From: Thelonectria olida
Taxonomy: Eukaryota; Ascomycota; Sordariomycetes; Hypocreales; Nectriaceae
Direction of reading: 5' to 3'
DNA length: 64,000 nucleotides
Assembly: GCA_020736575.1 (NCBI GenBank)
Contig: JAGPYM010000006.1
Span: 1,364,001-1,428,000 of the forward strand
Shown: positions 1 through 12,400 of the stretch, one piece after another
Layout: each line of letters starts with the position of its first letter
How positions within the stretch are numbered: position 1 is the first letter of the stretch
Position numbers and translations under genes: made by a program
Notes under the pieces: model-generated
Seen by the model: only the letters and a program-made list of their open reading frames with translations
Databases searched by the model: none
Told to the model about the DNA's origin: nothing

Positions 1-1
1 A

Positions 2-1432
2 AAGCTCACTCCCTACGTGACCGTTTGCAAGGAGTGGCAGCCTATCTTCGAGCAGGTGACTCTGAGTGACGTCCTGCTCTACAACGACTTTGAAGACGTT
101 CAGAAGTTCAGGGCCATCTACAACCGCTTTCCTGACCGCCAGCGCTCTCTCGCCATGATCCGCTTCCACATCAGACTCCCGGGGGGCCCGATGCCGCGTC
201 GTGGTTGGGACATTGAGCGAGACCTCGTGCAGTGCATCTCGGTCCTCTTTGGTATGATGAGCAAGTGGAACCAGAATCTTGTCTACGGCGGACCAGACGG
301 TGGCGTTGGCCTTGACCTGAGAGTCGACTTGGGCTATCAACCCTGGGTCGGGGAGAAGCTCCGCGACATTACGCTCAAGCTGGACTTCTTCGAGAAGAAC
401 CCTGAGTGGGCTGAGTGGCTCGAACGTAACCGACACACCGAGGACTCTGACTCGGAGGATGATGATGAAGAGGACGTTGCCGTCTTCAGCGACGAAGAGG
501 AGGGCGAGCCCGACGACAGCGCCGTCGGCATCGTTTTCCCCGAACCACCCCGTCGTGTTGGCCCTCGCGGTCTCCCTCTTGTCAAGTTCGTCGACGTCTT
601 CATGTACGTCGGCTCCCAGTATCTCGACATCAACTACGGCACCGTCTACGACATCATCGCCAGCCTTCCCAGCGTCGTCATCATCCATATCGAGTCCCGC
701 TTCGGATACGGCCAGGGCATGCTGGACTTTGCCCAGCCTCGCATCTCCATGCACACGGTCGGCATCATCCCCCGCCGTCTGATGACGCGCATGTCCAACA
801 TCAACCGGGCCGGGTCTCTCGAGCGCCCCGGTATGTGGCCTCCTCACGTCAAGTACATCGCCTACCTCGAGCACAGCGCCTTTGTCGCCAGACGAACCGG
901 CCGCCCCGAGATCCCGTCCCGAGCCCTTGCCGCCAAGGTTGTGGAAAACACGTTTGGCGTCAAGGGCCTCGTCGTCAGCAACGCCGTCGATGCCATCGAC
1001 TTCTTTGCCAAGGCTGCCATCATCAACAGCATCGCGCCTCAGAAGTGGGTTAATCTCACGCACCTCACTCTGACCGCTCCCGTCTTCTCAGAGAATGCAA
1101 GCCGCTTCCTGGATGCCCACCGGCGCGCCAACGAGCTCCTCATGGCCGCCGGCGACGCCGCCCGACGCATGCCCAAGCTGCTCTGCATGGAGCTCTGGGG
1201 CTTCAGCCCGTATATCACCAACGCGTTCCGCTACGTCGTCAACGATGATGACAAAATGGCCACCATTGCCTGGGTTGGACACTGGGACTTCCCGTTCATT
1301 GAGGATGTGCAATGGGTCTGGCGTGACATGGCTGATGACCAGGGATACAAGCTCCAGGTTATCGAAAAGCAGACACTCGAGGGCCGTCACGAGTGGCACC
1401 ATATTGCCCGCTATCAGGTCGGCAGCGTATAG
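2..1432 (+). CDS. F-box-type hypothetical protein, 5' truncated by window edge
   Basis: The frame is already open at base 2 and reads KLTPYVTVCKEWQPIFEQ, a phrase typical of the segment just after the F-box helix in fungal F-box proteins (xLAPYxxVSxEWQ). The first possible start in view, at base 17, is GTG, so the true start and the F-box itself very probably lie to the left of the window. About 476 residues are visible up to the TAG at 1430-1432. The middle holds a strongly acidic stretch (EDSDSEDDDEED, then DEEEGEPDD) of the kind seen as a linker in these proteins. The rest is leucine-poor and resembles the poorly conserved C-terminal half of fungal F-box proteins. If so, it would choose substrates for an SCF ubiquitin ligase, but no substrate can be inferred. 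It converges on the C2H2 gene, with about 1.45 kb between the stops. Confidence 0.7.
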   Translation, partial: KLTPYVTVCKEWQPIFEQVTLSDVLLYNDFEDVQKFRAIYNRFPDRQRSLAMIRFHIRLPGGPMPRRGWDIERDLVQCISVLFGMMSKWNQNLVYGGPDGGVGLDLRVDLGYQPWVGEKLRDITLKLDFFEKNPEWAEWLERNRHTEDSDSEDDDEEDVAVFSDEEEGEPDDSAVGIVFPEPPRRVGPRGLPLVKFVDVFMYVGSQYLDINYGTVYDIIASLPSVVIIHIESRFGYGQGMLDFAQPRISMHTVGIIPRRLMTRMSNINRAGSLERPGMWPPHVKYIAYLEHSAFVARRTGRPEIPSRALAAKVVENTFGVKGLVVSNAVDAIDFFAKAAIINSIAPQKWVNLTHLTLTAPVFSENASRFLDAHRRANELLMAAGDAARRMPKLLCMELWGFSPYITNAFRYVVNDDDKMATIAWVGHWDFPFIEDVQWVWRDMADDQGYKLQVIEKQTLEGRHEWHHIARYQVGSV

Positions 1433-2884
1433 TATGCGCATCACTTGTAACTTAACTTTCTTCGGTAGCATGGGCTCCTCGAGTCATTGGGAGTGAGAGC
1501 GGTGGTGTACATTGATTCGACATTAGCGAATGTCTTTCCTCAGTTGGTTGCAATCGAGTAAGGATTGGTCAGATGAAGGATTGCTGCAGGGATCGACGTT
1601 CGAATTGGGAAAATGGTGCTCGGTCATGAGTTGACATACTTGGGGGATCTTTCAACATCGCGACTAATTCTAATGCTCACTCGCGCCTCCAAGTAGAAGG
1701 AGCTTAGGTGCGAAATGGACTATCGTATGAAATGGAAAGACTTTTTGACATCACTCTGTTGTCTCTCGTGTAATCTTGGCCCTCCTTGAGTCGTGATGTC
1801 CATGTGGCAACCAAATCGGAGGCAGCCTAGACGAAGGAGAAAGGCGTCGTCACGGTATCGGAGGAAGCTCCTGATTTTGGTAGGAGAGGGAAACAAAGAG
1901 AGCATTCACCTATAGCAGAGGAATCAAGCAGACAGTTCATGGTTCAGGCCTACAGTAAAACGCGCAAGGTCGCCACAAACACCATTTTGTTTGGATTCTC
2001 TAGCTACCGCACAAGGGCGAAGGTCATAATACTAAATACATAGCCGTTCCTAACTGTTTATACATGCAAGAACAGATCTCGCAACTGAGTGTCACATAGA
2101 GCGCAATGGCTGCTGTTCAGACCCTGACACAACCTTGTTTTTCGTCCTAAACGTTGTTTCCTCGCTTTGCGGCCCCTCGTCATGAAAGAGTTTGATGGAG
2201 TTCCCATCACAGTCAAGCACAGAACGCTGTCATTCTATTGAAACACCGGATTCTCCAGGGTTCAGAATCATTCCAAAGTAACCGCTTAAACGCACCGGGC
2301 TGACTGTCCCATGACCGATAATGCGAAAGGAAGCGAGATGAATAAGACGCAATGCGCTTTTGTTGATATGCCTCACCGAGAGCGCCAAACTCCCAAGATC
2401 GTAAGAATGTGGTACATTGAGGACGCAGTTTCCACTCGGTGCCCAGGCTTGGTGACCGGGCTTGCTAGCTGATGTGGGCGTTTTCCACAAGGTTCACGCG
2501 TATTCCAATGAGTTGAACTGAGTTGAACGCTGATACCGAGAATATGAGATACAAAGACGAACAAAACCGTCTTTATCATCCATCCCCGAAGCCCCTCTGT
2601 GACGGGGTAAGCTTTTCCGACCAAAATGTATGACTGGCGGAAAGCCGATGAACCCGGAATCAGTATCCCTGGGCCAATTCCGTGCCCTTCAATGAGCCCG
2701 GGTATGCAGTCGTGGCTCGGGAAGGTGTTGGTGTTGGTGTTGTCTCTCTTCCACCAACCACCTCACTGCTGCCTGTGAAATCGATCATTTTTGCACCATC
2801 ACAAAGCAACGATAGCAGTAGTGAAGCGAAATAGAGGGTCTTGTTTCACCCCATTGTTGACAAGGGTTTGAGACAAGCCGTGTT
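1433..2884. other. Intergenic, convergent 3' ends
   Basis: The region lies between two convergent genes. Reading frames here are short and uncoded in appearance. It holds a GGTGTT hexamer repeated three times at about 2724-2742. No RNA gene or mobile element is recognisable. Confidence 0.6.
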
Positions 2885-5800
2885 TCACTCCAATGACATG
2901 ATCGATCTCTCTGCTCGGGCTCGCATGTGGTTCGCATGAGACTCGAGACAGCGGGCCTTGAGCCGAGTCACTGGCCAGACCGCGGCCTTGTCAAGCATGA
3001 ACGCTGTGATGCGGAGGAGCTTCGCGGCATACCCACTATGCCCGTCCATGGCGATGATCGGCTCAATTCCTCCATTGACGAGCTCCATGCTCATCTTCAT
3101 CTCAGCTGATGTCAAGACCTCTTGGATCTTGTCCAGAAGCTTCACATCCTCCTCTTCCAATAACATGATTGCGGGAACTTGCGTGAGATCCACCTGATCT
3201 TGACCGAGGATTCCTAGGTAGCGTCCAACGCGATCTTGGAGAGTGGCGATCCATTCGGCTAGCACTTGAGCGCAATCAAACGCACAGAGCGCGGATTGCA
3301 GAGGTAGCTCTCGACTCGTGAAATCAGCAAATGTCACGCCAAGCTTGTCTGACATGGCAAGAGAGTCCGCCGCATAAAACGCCGCTTTCCGAAGGTGCTT
3401 TTCTCGACGAGAAATGGATCGATTTGACACGCCAGAACTACCCAAACCCGTCACAGGAAACCTGTGCCCTGAAATATCCGTAGGCGAAGGTTGTGACCCG
3501 GGAGAATCCACAAACACAGAACTGTGCATAGATGGTTCTGATGGCTCAGTTCCGGTTGATTCAGACGTCGATGCTGGGGAATGCTCCGCGTGTTGAATGA
3601 TCTCACTGCCGCGAGACAACTCCCTAGCCATGCCATCCCAGTCACGCTGCCAGAACTTTTCCTTTGAACGAGACAAGTTCACAAACAACCGAATGTAGGC
3701 AAGATCCAAGAGCGGGATGGCATCGGCAGAGAGCGGGCCCATGCCAAACGGGTTTGGCCGTTCCAGGCTGTGGTGAGGGTTGCTTGACCATGCCGCTTGC
3801 CAAGCCTTGAGAGCCGGTTCGATATGTCTGTGCATTTTCTCAGTCTCTTCATTCGTCCAGACCTTATTGTGATGCCTTTGCCGTGTCTCCCAAATGTAGT
3901 TGTGCAGGGCATTGATGAGAATGAGACAACCAAAGGTGCTGGGCTTGAGATCTGTCTTTGGTAACTCTTTTCGATCGAGGGAGGAGTCGAAACCCTGCTG
4001 ACCGTTCAGAACGAGTTGTTGCTGCTGCCTCTCGTTTGTACGAAGCAGATCTCCCAAGGCGTCGTGGAACGTCATGTGGTTGTGGTTAGCAGCATCGGCG
4101 CCACCTTTGGACGTAAATGCAGCGCTAGATTCGGCCGAGAAAAAGTCTTCGTCACATGGTAAATCGAGAAAAATCTCAGAATTCGTCAAGGCTGGGGTAT
4201 GGTTGTACGCGGAGACCAGGAGACTAGATAGAATGAAGACGGCGTAGAGGGTGCGTTTTCGCTCTTCGACAGACTTCCAGCGAATCCACTCGGCTTGGTC
4301 AGACTCAGCTTTCGCGTTCCAGTTTCCATCATCTGTCATATGGGTATCCTGTCTTTCGGCAGGGTGGGCACGATCATGTCGCAGGAGGTCAGCGGCTTGC
4401 GCCAAGCTGACAAGGGCAGCACAGTGGGTAGAGGCGATATCACTTGCAGTCTTATCACCACAATTATGGCCATAGACGACGTTGAGGAGCATAGCTTGGA
4501 CCAGCCAGACTGGGGTGTGGACGGCGCTTTCGGTGAAACGCGGGCTGTGGTCGGTGGGGGTGCTGCGTCGGATATCCGCTTTTCGCACGTCGGCCTTTCG
4601 GCGTTCCTCAAGATAGAAGAAAATCATCTTCTTAGCCATCTCAAAGAGCTCGCGGGACTGGGAATGCTCCATTTCGTAGAGTGCACCTATGGCAGCCATG
4701 GAAAGTATCAAACAACCACTACCACCGACACCGGGCCGGCTATTTTTGGGAGGGGGAAACTCAAAAGACAACGTGGGAAGATGCAAGAAAGGAAGATGTG
4801 GGTGGAAATAAGCAATATAAGCACCAACGTAGCGTTGAAGATCCTGGGTACTGGGCAGATTGGCGGCCTGGGGAGAGGCGTTGGTACCAGACTGGAGGTG
4901 AGTTTGAGGTGAGCCCTGGGAAGTAAACGAGTATTTACGACTGCCAAAGGGCAGGCACTGGGACAGTGTGTTCACAATGGCACTCCGGGTGGCATCTGTG
5001 ATGGTGGTTACGGGTGAGGCTCCGTGGTTTCCACCCTGGAGGGACGAGGGAGTCTCAGGGCCAGTGTTGAAGCCAAGGGTATGGTTAATGGTTTGCGTAC
5101 CCAGTCCCGATACGACGGACGGGCTCAGCGAGCTCAGCGAAGGTGGAGGCGTGGAAAAGTAAGGGTCATTGATCTTTTGAGTAGCTGGCTGTGGTGATAA
5201 CGGTGCCCCATTAAGGAGATCTGGAAAGACCGACCCATTCAGTTCCATCGCAAACGGGTTTGGCACCTGTGGAGGTCCCATCACGGAAGGTTGCCACATG
5301 GAACTCGACCCGGCCGGTGCTGGGTGATTCGACCCATCCAACATGACATCGCTAATCCCACTCTGGCTCGCCGTACTGATCGCCGACGGGCTCGATCCGT
5401 CCACCACATTTTCGTTCGTGTTAATAGTCATCTGATGCTCGAAACCAGTCAACCAGTCAAAATTATCGTCAAGGGTGTGACTCGAAGGAATATCATTCAT
5501 GGACGCAAAAGGAGAGGTTTGGTCCATCATCACCGATTGGGGCGAATCGTTATAGTGCAGCGCATTGGGATTGACTGTGCTGGCACCCGAGCCGTATAAG
5601 AAGCCCTCGAAATCGAACTCTGCGGGAAATGCCATCGGCGGCGCAGTCCGGAGACCATTGGCGAAATCAAGGTTGCCCAAAGCACCTGTCTCCAGTTTAG
5701 GGAGACCTGGCTGGATGCCTCGGTGGCCCATGGCAGTCGACATACCACCACTGAAAAAGTGGTCAAAATTCTGAAGGGGCAGACCGGCGAGACTGGGATG

Positions 5801-6429
5801 CCGGCTGTGGGCGTGGGTAGGAATTCCTCGAGCAACAGAAGTCTGAGCAGCCATTATCTGCATTGCGTTTCCATCAACATGGCTGATGGTATTGGCACGA
5901 GGTCGCACTGAATTGGCCGCCGCACTATTGGCTCCGGTGGTGCCGGCAACGCTGTTCTTGCGAGCTCGGCTACCAGGCGCAACACCGCTGGCCGATTCGC
6001 GGCGATTACGAGGGCGAGAGGAAGGGGTGGACGTCTGATGCAGCTTCTGCTGGTGACGAAGCAGCAGGTCGCGCCGTGCAAAGCATCGTGTGCACTCGGG
6101 GCACTCAAAAGGTTTCTCTTTGGTGTGCGATCGCTCGTGGCGTTTGAGGTGTTCCAATCGAGCAAAGGAGCGCTGACATGTGCCGCAAACGTGCGGTCGA
6201 GGCTTATCCGTCTTCGGAGGAGGATAATTGGCAGGAGCCTTGGTGTTTACAGTGATAGTAGAGGCTGGCAGGGTCAGCATGCAGTGTCGGGGGAGAATCG
6301 GCGGGTGTTGCGGGTCGGTCTGAGGAACATGAGGGGCAGTGCCGGCCAACGGCGGGAGAGCTCACCAGAGTCGTCGGCGGTGGACGGTGCGCTGCCGACG
6401 GCTGCATTGGAAGTCGCGGTATTGGACAT
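2885..6429 (-). CDS. C2H2 zinc-finger regulator with fungal_trans-type domain (Adr1/Rsf2/Tda9/Klf1-like)
   Basis: The model is complement(join(2885..6264,6366..6429)), 1147 residues. Exon 1 starts at the ATG at 6429 and reads MSNTATSNAAVGSAPSTADD. A 101-nt intron follows (donor GTGAGC at 6365, branch GCTGAC, acceptor CCAG ending 6265) and joins in frame to STITVNTKAPANYPPP. The long frame upstream of 6264 has only a TTG start and an internal ATG at 6280, so the spliced start is preferred. Two classical C2H2 fingers lie at residues about 48-68 (C48, C51, H64, H68) and 76-97 (C76, C79, H92, H97). They are linked by THTKEKPF-like sequence, and such paired fingers bind GC-rich sites in the yeast Adr1/Rsf2 family. 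A long Ser/Pro/Asn-rich segment follows. From about residue 510 comes an alpha-helical region containing RYVGAYIAYFHPHLPFLHLP, the hallmark entry of the fungal transcription-factor middle domain. It is presumably a nuclear regulator, with unknown targets. Upstream lie about 9.3 kb without a supported gene. Confidence 0.88.
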
Positions 6430-9400
6430 GGCGATTACAGATGAAGCCCTTTCAACAAAGAAATGAATTTTACTGTATGAACTTTGGCACGAGCTGCGGA
6501 AGACGATGGGCGTTCGGTCGGGCGATTCGTTATCGTGGGGCGCGAAGCTGGACGACGACCGAGGATGGCGGGGAGGACAGCGGCGGGCTTTGGGTGCCGT
6601 GCGAGGGGCCCAAGTCGTAGTGGGGGAGGGGATATGATGAAGAGAGTGAATGAGATAGAAGAGAGAGTGTGAGGATCAGGATAGGAGGAGAAAGACGAGT
6701 TCTGTAGCCAACAAGAGCATGCTCTTCGGTGCCCAAGGAGAAGCAGTGTGAAATGAAGCAAGTCAAGTCGTCGAGAACAACGCCAGTGAAGCAGCGAGCA
6801 GGAGTAGTTGCTTGGAGAAAAGAGGACGAAGGAAGGATAGGTGGTGCAGAAGAGATGGTGAAAGGCAGGGACACAGTGTTGGAGACAGTGCGCCGCCACC
6901 GGGGGTGGGCTCAAGCGTCTGGTCCTTCCCTGTCCTGCTGCTATGCTGCACTGACCCTGCACTTGCCTCCCCTGTCGAATGGCCCCGACTGTGGCCAGTC
7001 CCGTCGTCAGAGGTACACGAGGGCATGAAGCGTCGTACCCGCCGAGGTACCTCGTCTGAGCTGCCGCTACCGAAAGCCGCGAGAAACGCCGCTTGTCTGA
7101 GGGAGCCGTGTTGTGAACTAAGTCCAAGGTACTCCAGACATGTCGAGGAGGTACCTTCATTGGTACTTAGTCACCCTTCAACGCCCCTTTGACGCCTCCA
7201 TGCCCACCTCACCCCATCGTGTGTGGTAGCTCGCGACGTCTCGTGGTGGTGGGCTTGGTGGATTTCGCATCTTAGCGGCCAGCCAGGCGCGCAGCGTGCT
7301 GAGGCTTTAATAAGTCGGGGCTTTTTGACAATTCCTAGCATCCGTCAACTTCTGTGAAGGCGAGATTGCGGCGGTGACGAGAGAAACGACAATGGAACTG
7401 GAGCCAAGTTGCTTCGACTGCGCAGACAGGAGCGGCCAGAAGTTAGGTAAGGTAAGTTGTAGTTGGCATGGTGCGGCAGGGCTTTGCATGACCTATGCAG
7501 TCGGGATATGGCCTGGAGACTCCAAACTTACTACAGAGCGTTTGCCAGTGCAGAGTCGACCTCTATCCGTGCCGTCGACTAAGAGCATCCGTTGGATGCC
7601 TGCTGATGGTGGGCGGCAGGGGGAGCTTGCACCCTGGCAAGAGAGCTCTCACTCTGTTCGTGAACGGCGAACTGATGAGGGACCTCTAGGTCCGGGGACC
7701 GAGAAACGCAGACGCCGGGCTGCCGTAACAAGCTCGCGTCCAGAACAATCACCATTCTGCTTCGTCAACTCACCCGCACGTCTCTATTCGTAATTGCTGT
7801 CTGAGACCCTTGAATATGAGCCCTGTCCGTCATGTCCCCGAGCCGTGGCGTACCTAATACCTGCTACCACGGCGCGGTGAAGGGCCTTCCATTTGGCTCA
7901 CGCTGTCTCGACGCACTGTGCTGGCTGCAAATGCAATGTGTTGTGGGCTGCTGCACTTATTCCTGTCCCATGCAACAAAGCGACGCCTCCTGCTTCAGAG
8001 CAAGCAATGTGAATCAGGGAAATTCCTGCAGGCCGGATGTAGTCACGGCAATGCCTCAGCTTTGATCATCAAAGGGACCGATTTCGCAGTTTGAGTTGCC
8101 CTCGGTTGGTTTTCCCGTATCAACACGGCGGCGTGGTACCGTTTCCGGGGCTTGGCTAGCCACGAGCTCTGCTTCCGGTACAATCAGTGGATGGATACCG
8201 TTTTTGCTTGCCTTGCTTGTTACCTGCTTGCTTGAGTATCCTGGCGCTTAATTTCGCTGTAACACTTGGGCTGGACAGCAGACAAAGAACGTAGGATTGG
8301 ACCAACGGCTAGGTCCATGGCGGGATGCAGCGCACCCAATTCGGAATTCGCACAGAAGACGACAAGGCCGGGGCCGAGGATCCAACACCAGATGGCATTT
8401 AGTGGCCACACACCGGTGTTGAGGATGAACCGAAGCCCAAACGAGCCTGGCAACTATTCGTTTATTTGTTCGCGGTTTGTAACCTGATGACGTTTGGCGA
8501 TAAGTCGCCAGTTGCTGGAGCGTCATGTTATTGTCATTGTCTACCTACATACGCAGTGTAAGCGATAGTGGCCTCTCGTTGCCTTTGGGTCTGAGGCAAT
8601 TATTTTGCCCCTTGTTGGGGGATCCCACTTGATTGATCAGGACACGGCCGTAGTGAATCGACGCCCAACAGTTATTCACTTACGAAATGTTCGGGGCGGA
8701 AACGATTGTGCGGCCGGCGCCTTGTTGGCTGCCTTCTTTTCCCACGGAACTATCCATGTTAATCGGGTGCTGGCGATATCTATCAGCAAATAACAGGTGC
8801 CGAGAAGGCGGCACCGTGCATTATGCACAGTCCAGAACAAGCCTCACACTCCCGGCTGACCCTGCTGTGCAGTACTTTGTCACTTCGTCAGGGCTCCCAA
8901 CTGCAACCCCAAAGCATTAGTTATTAATGTCGCTGGTTCACAACGAAACAGCATCAGGTATTTCAGTGCAATCAGTCGATCAATCTGTTGTGCCGATGCT
9001 TCTTGCAGGGGCGGGCGTAAGTGCTGTCTTCTGATTGCTCGAGTTGAGCAGCGGGTCTGGTCTCTTTCACCTTAGCGCCTGCACCAGCTCGTGAGTCAGG
9101 GCCTCACAATGTGCGATTTTGCTGGTTATTCACGGTGCATTGTGTTGCGTTGCTTCCGTCGCGTCTGGTTGCGTATCCCTTCATCGATGTGGAAAGACTG
9201 CAAAGATCAACCCGTGGCTAAACAACTGGTGTGGATGGGTAAGCTCCGACTCTCGCACAGCAGGACTGCAGTTCCTGACGTACAGTCCAGCACCATAAGG
9301 GCTCTGCCTCTTTTCTGACGTGTACGAATAAATCGACGAATCTCGGATAACGCCGCGATTTCGCATCTACCACCTCTACGCTGGAATCACATAACTACGC

Positions 9401-12400
9401 ACTCATTCTATCATCGCTCGATTATAAGTTGCGAGCACATCAGCTCGTAACAAATGCCAAGTCGAGACTCACGATGTTGAGCAGACCGTTGTCCACCTCA
9501 TCGGCCCGGGCCCAACTCAATAACACCACAAAAATGCCATACCTCCATGCGAATATTTTGTACGTATGAGCAAAGCCTTCCACAGAAGTGACTGACTGCA
9601 CTGCATTGAGCATCCTGGCCGACACGCCGACGCGGTGCCGTACAGTACGGGTCGTTTTCTCCATCCGAGGGGCCGTGGCTGCGGTTTCAAAGGCCTCACC
9701 GGCTCGGCCAGCCATGGCTTGTGGTGCTCGCTATTAATAATACCTGCTGAGTTCGACACTCACGATTCCAAAGTCTCCATCCGAGCCGTCCAACCAGCCC
9801 CGTTGATGTCGGGCATCGGACCGTGCGCTCGACCCAGTTCCCCACTGTACATATGTAGACTGGAAGGTGCCTCATTAGGGCATTGAGCCGTGGACCGCCT
9901 GCGTCTCACACACATTCACCTCACCTTTAGTTGCCTGCACTCCCGCGACAAGGGGGCAATAGAATGAAATCGACCGCGCAAAGCAAGAAATGGACAATCA
10001 ACGGGTAAAACGACATGGCCCACCGCACATCCACCTGCAGGCTGCAACCAAGCCAAAGAGAACAGAGTCTTGGCTCGTCAGCGGACTCTGGCGAATCGCA
10101 GCACGCGGCTTGGGAGGACGCAATCCATTCTGCGAGAGTAGCGTCGCTTTCGCTCTCTGGGTCCCTGCAACCTGCAACCGTCCTGGGGCGAGGCTACTGC
10201 TCTCCCAATCTCCCTCGATCTTGTGCTAGCGCCAATATCAAGTCGCCCAAACAGCGCCGCTTGTGAATCAAGCTGTTCAGTCGCTCCAATGTCCTTCTAG
10301 GCGACACTTGGATCAAGCCTCAGATTGGCCAGTCATCATTTCCCATTTCCCATGACCAGCCCGGAATCGCTCACCGCCAGATTGAACACTGATGGACATT
10401 GAGCAGTTGCGGCCGAGAATCCGCCAGCGCTCCATCGCCTTGTCTTGCCCTGAGACGCTTCGCTATTGCCTTCAGGGAGAGCACGAATGGGGTTTCAACG
10501 GCATCGACTTGATCCCTGTTCAACACACCACGAGCCTTGCGTGTAGTCACAGGACCTCGTTGCCGCGCCGAGCCAAGGGGTGGATGGACCCTCTCCTTCG
10601 TAACACTTTGCACGCTATCGGGCACTTCTGCCCTCGACTATCGCCATGTCAAAAGGCCGCCACCATTTCCAGATCAGAAACATCCCTGGACTGCATGGCC
10701 CAAACTACATACGTAGTGCTCAATTGACCGGCCACCTCACCGAACAGCCAGGAACACAAGCTCTACGCACGCAATCACGTTGCACCAGCAGCTTCGGGGA
10801 GATATAGCTCCGCAACGTGCTGCAGATAAGAATCAGTCTTTTCTCAGTGGCCGGCTGCTCTGGCCCGGGGCATTAACATGACGCCTCGGCATGTTGTCCA
10901 GGTCCCCGATTGGGGCCTCTATCCGGTTAATACTGCAAGTTACACATCTACTTGAGTCTCAGAAAGCCGGTCCCAACCAGGTGACCCTGAATATTCAGAG
11001 TTTGGCATGCGAGCGCGCTTTAGACTCAGGGCGCGCATCAATGAGCAAACGAAGCTCAAGCACCTAAACACACCGAAGAATTAAGCGTCATCTGCGGTAT
11101 CGCTGTCACAAATCCTGACTTGAGCTTCAGTCCGGCTCGTCTCTCACGTTAAGGTCCTCGTCACCAGAGTTGGGCCAGCGACCCTTGTCCCTGACCAAGC
11201 CTATCCGCTGCACAGCCACCGAGATGCACCTAGCATCACGGTAGGACTGGATCCTGGCACCTGGATCCCCAAACTGCACCGATGCAGCCTGATGCTTCGA
11301 TACTTCCGTCACCATGGATCCACACAGTTCTTGGTTCCCACTTTGCCTAGCCGACGATGCTCTCCCTGGTGCGACTTTGCGCAAAGCGTAAGCCCAAGAG
11401 ATAAGTGTTTGACCTTGACATGCCAGGCGTTCTCGTCTCGGGCGCCTTCTATTCCTCAGTTCGAGCCTCATCCTTCTGCTCTGTGTTACCCAGAGCGTGT
11501 TGGGGTGGATTCACTCCACTCCCTTGCAGACCAACTCCACGAGCTTGAAGAACGCAAGCAAGACAACTAACCATGCGGGATCCCACGACAAGGACACGGT
11601 GCTTCCTCGCATCTGGGGTAATTTTGTGAAAGACCCTAGACTGGAAGGAAGGTATGGGAGAACTGACTTTGAGGTCCGACTCCGCGGGAGCCGGACACTG
11701 ATGAGTTGGCAGTAGAATGAAGTCGCACAGTGCAGCACCCTGGCGCGAGGAGCTTCTCCGAATGCTTCTCCAACAGCCTTCTCCAAAAATTGCGGCGGCC
11801 TGTCATTTCCCTTTTCTGTATTGGCTTCTGACGGGCCCTGAAGCCCCTAGTCGGACGTTGAAGATCAGCGCTTGTCTCTCTTTGTTTGTGATGGTGCCTT
11901 TCGTCACTTCACAGGGGCTCACAGACTAACCCCGGTGCGTCCTCCTGCAGAAGAATCCTATCAGCCAGAAAACGAGAAATTCGCCCACGAATCCCAGCAC
12001 CTATTGACAGTGGTCAGGTGCACTGGGGTCCACCGGAGCTGGATAGGCCGACACAGGGTTCTGCAGCCACCTCGGAATGGTTGTCGAATTTGGCACTTCC
12101 GTTCGTTCGAGATGCAACTAGACTTGAGCGGCTTGTTATTACCGGTGCACCTTAGTCCCAGGTCACCCACGAACGTTGTTTGTTTGGAACCTGCAATGTT
12201 GTCGATCGCATAAGACGAATGTCGAGGCGGATGGATGCTTTGTCTTGCACGACGACGGGAGCACTCTGTATTCCCCAAAGGAACCCGTTTTCAGGTAACT
12301 TGGCTCTGTCACAGACTCCCTCATACCTCTAATGTCACTGACGAAAAGTCTAGACGCCTCGTCTTATGCTGACCCTGGAATTATACACCATGAATCCGAA

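Noticed and set aside
17..19. Start codon for the F-box-type gene at base 17
   Set aside because: The triplet is GTG, and the frame is open and conserved-looking from base 2, so the gene continues beyond the window edge.
6435..7160. 241-codon minus-strand frame upstream of the C2H2 gene
   Set aside because: Low-complexity Ser/Leu/Pro sequence from a pyrimidine-rich leader. It does not join to the regulator frame and has no domain.
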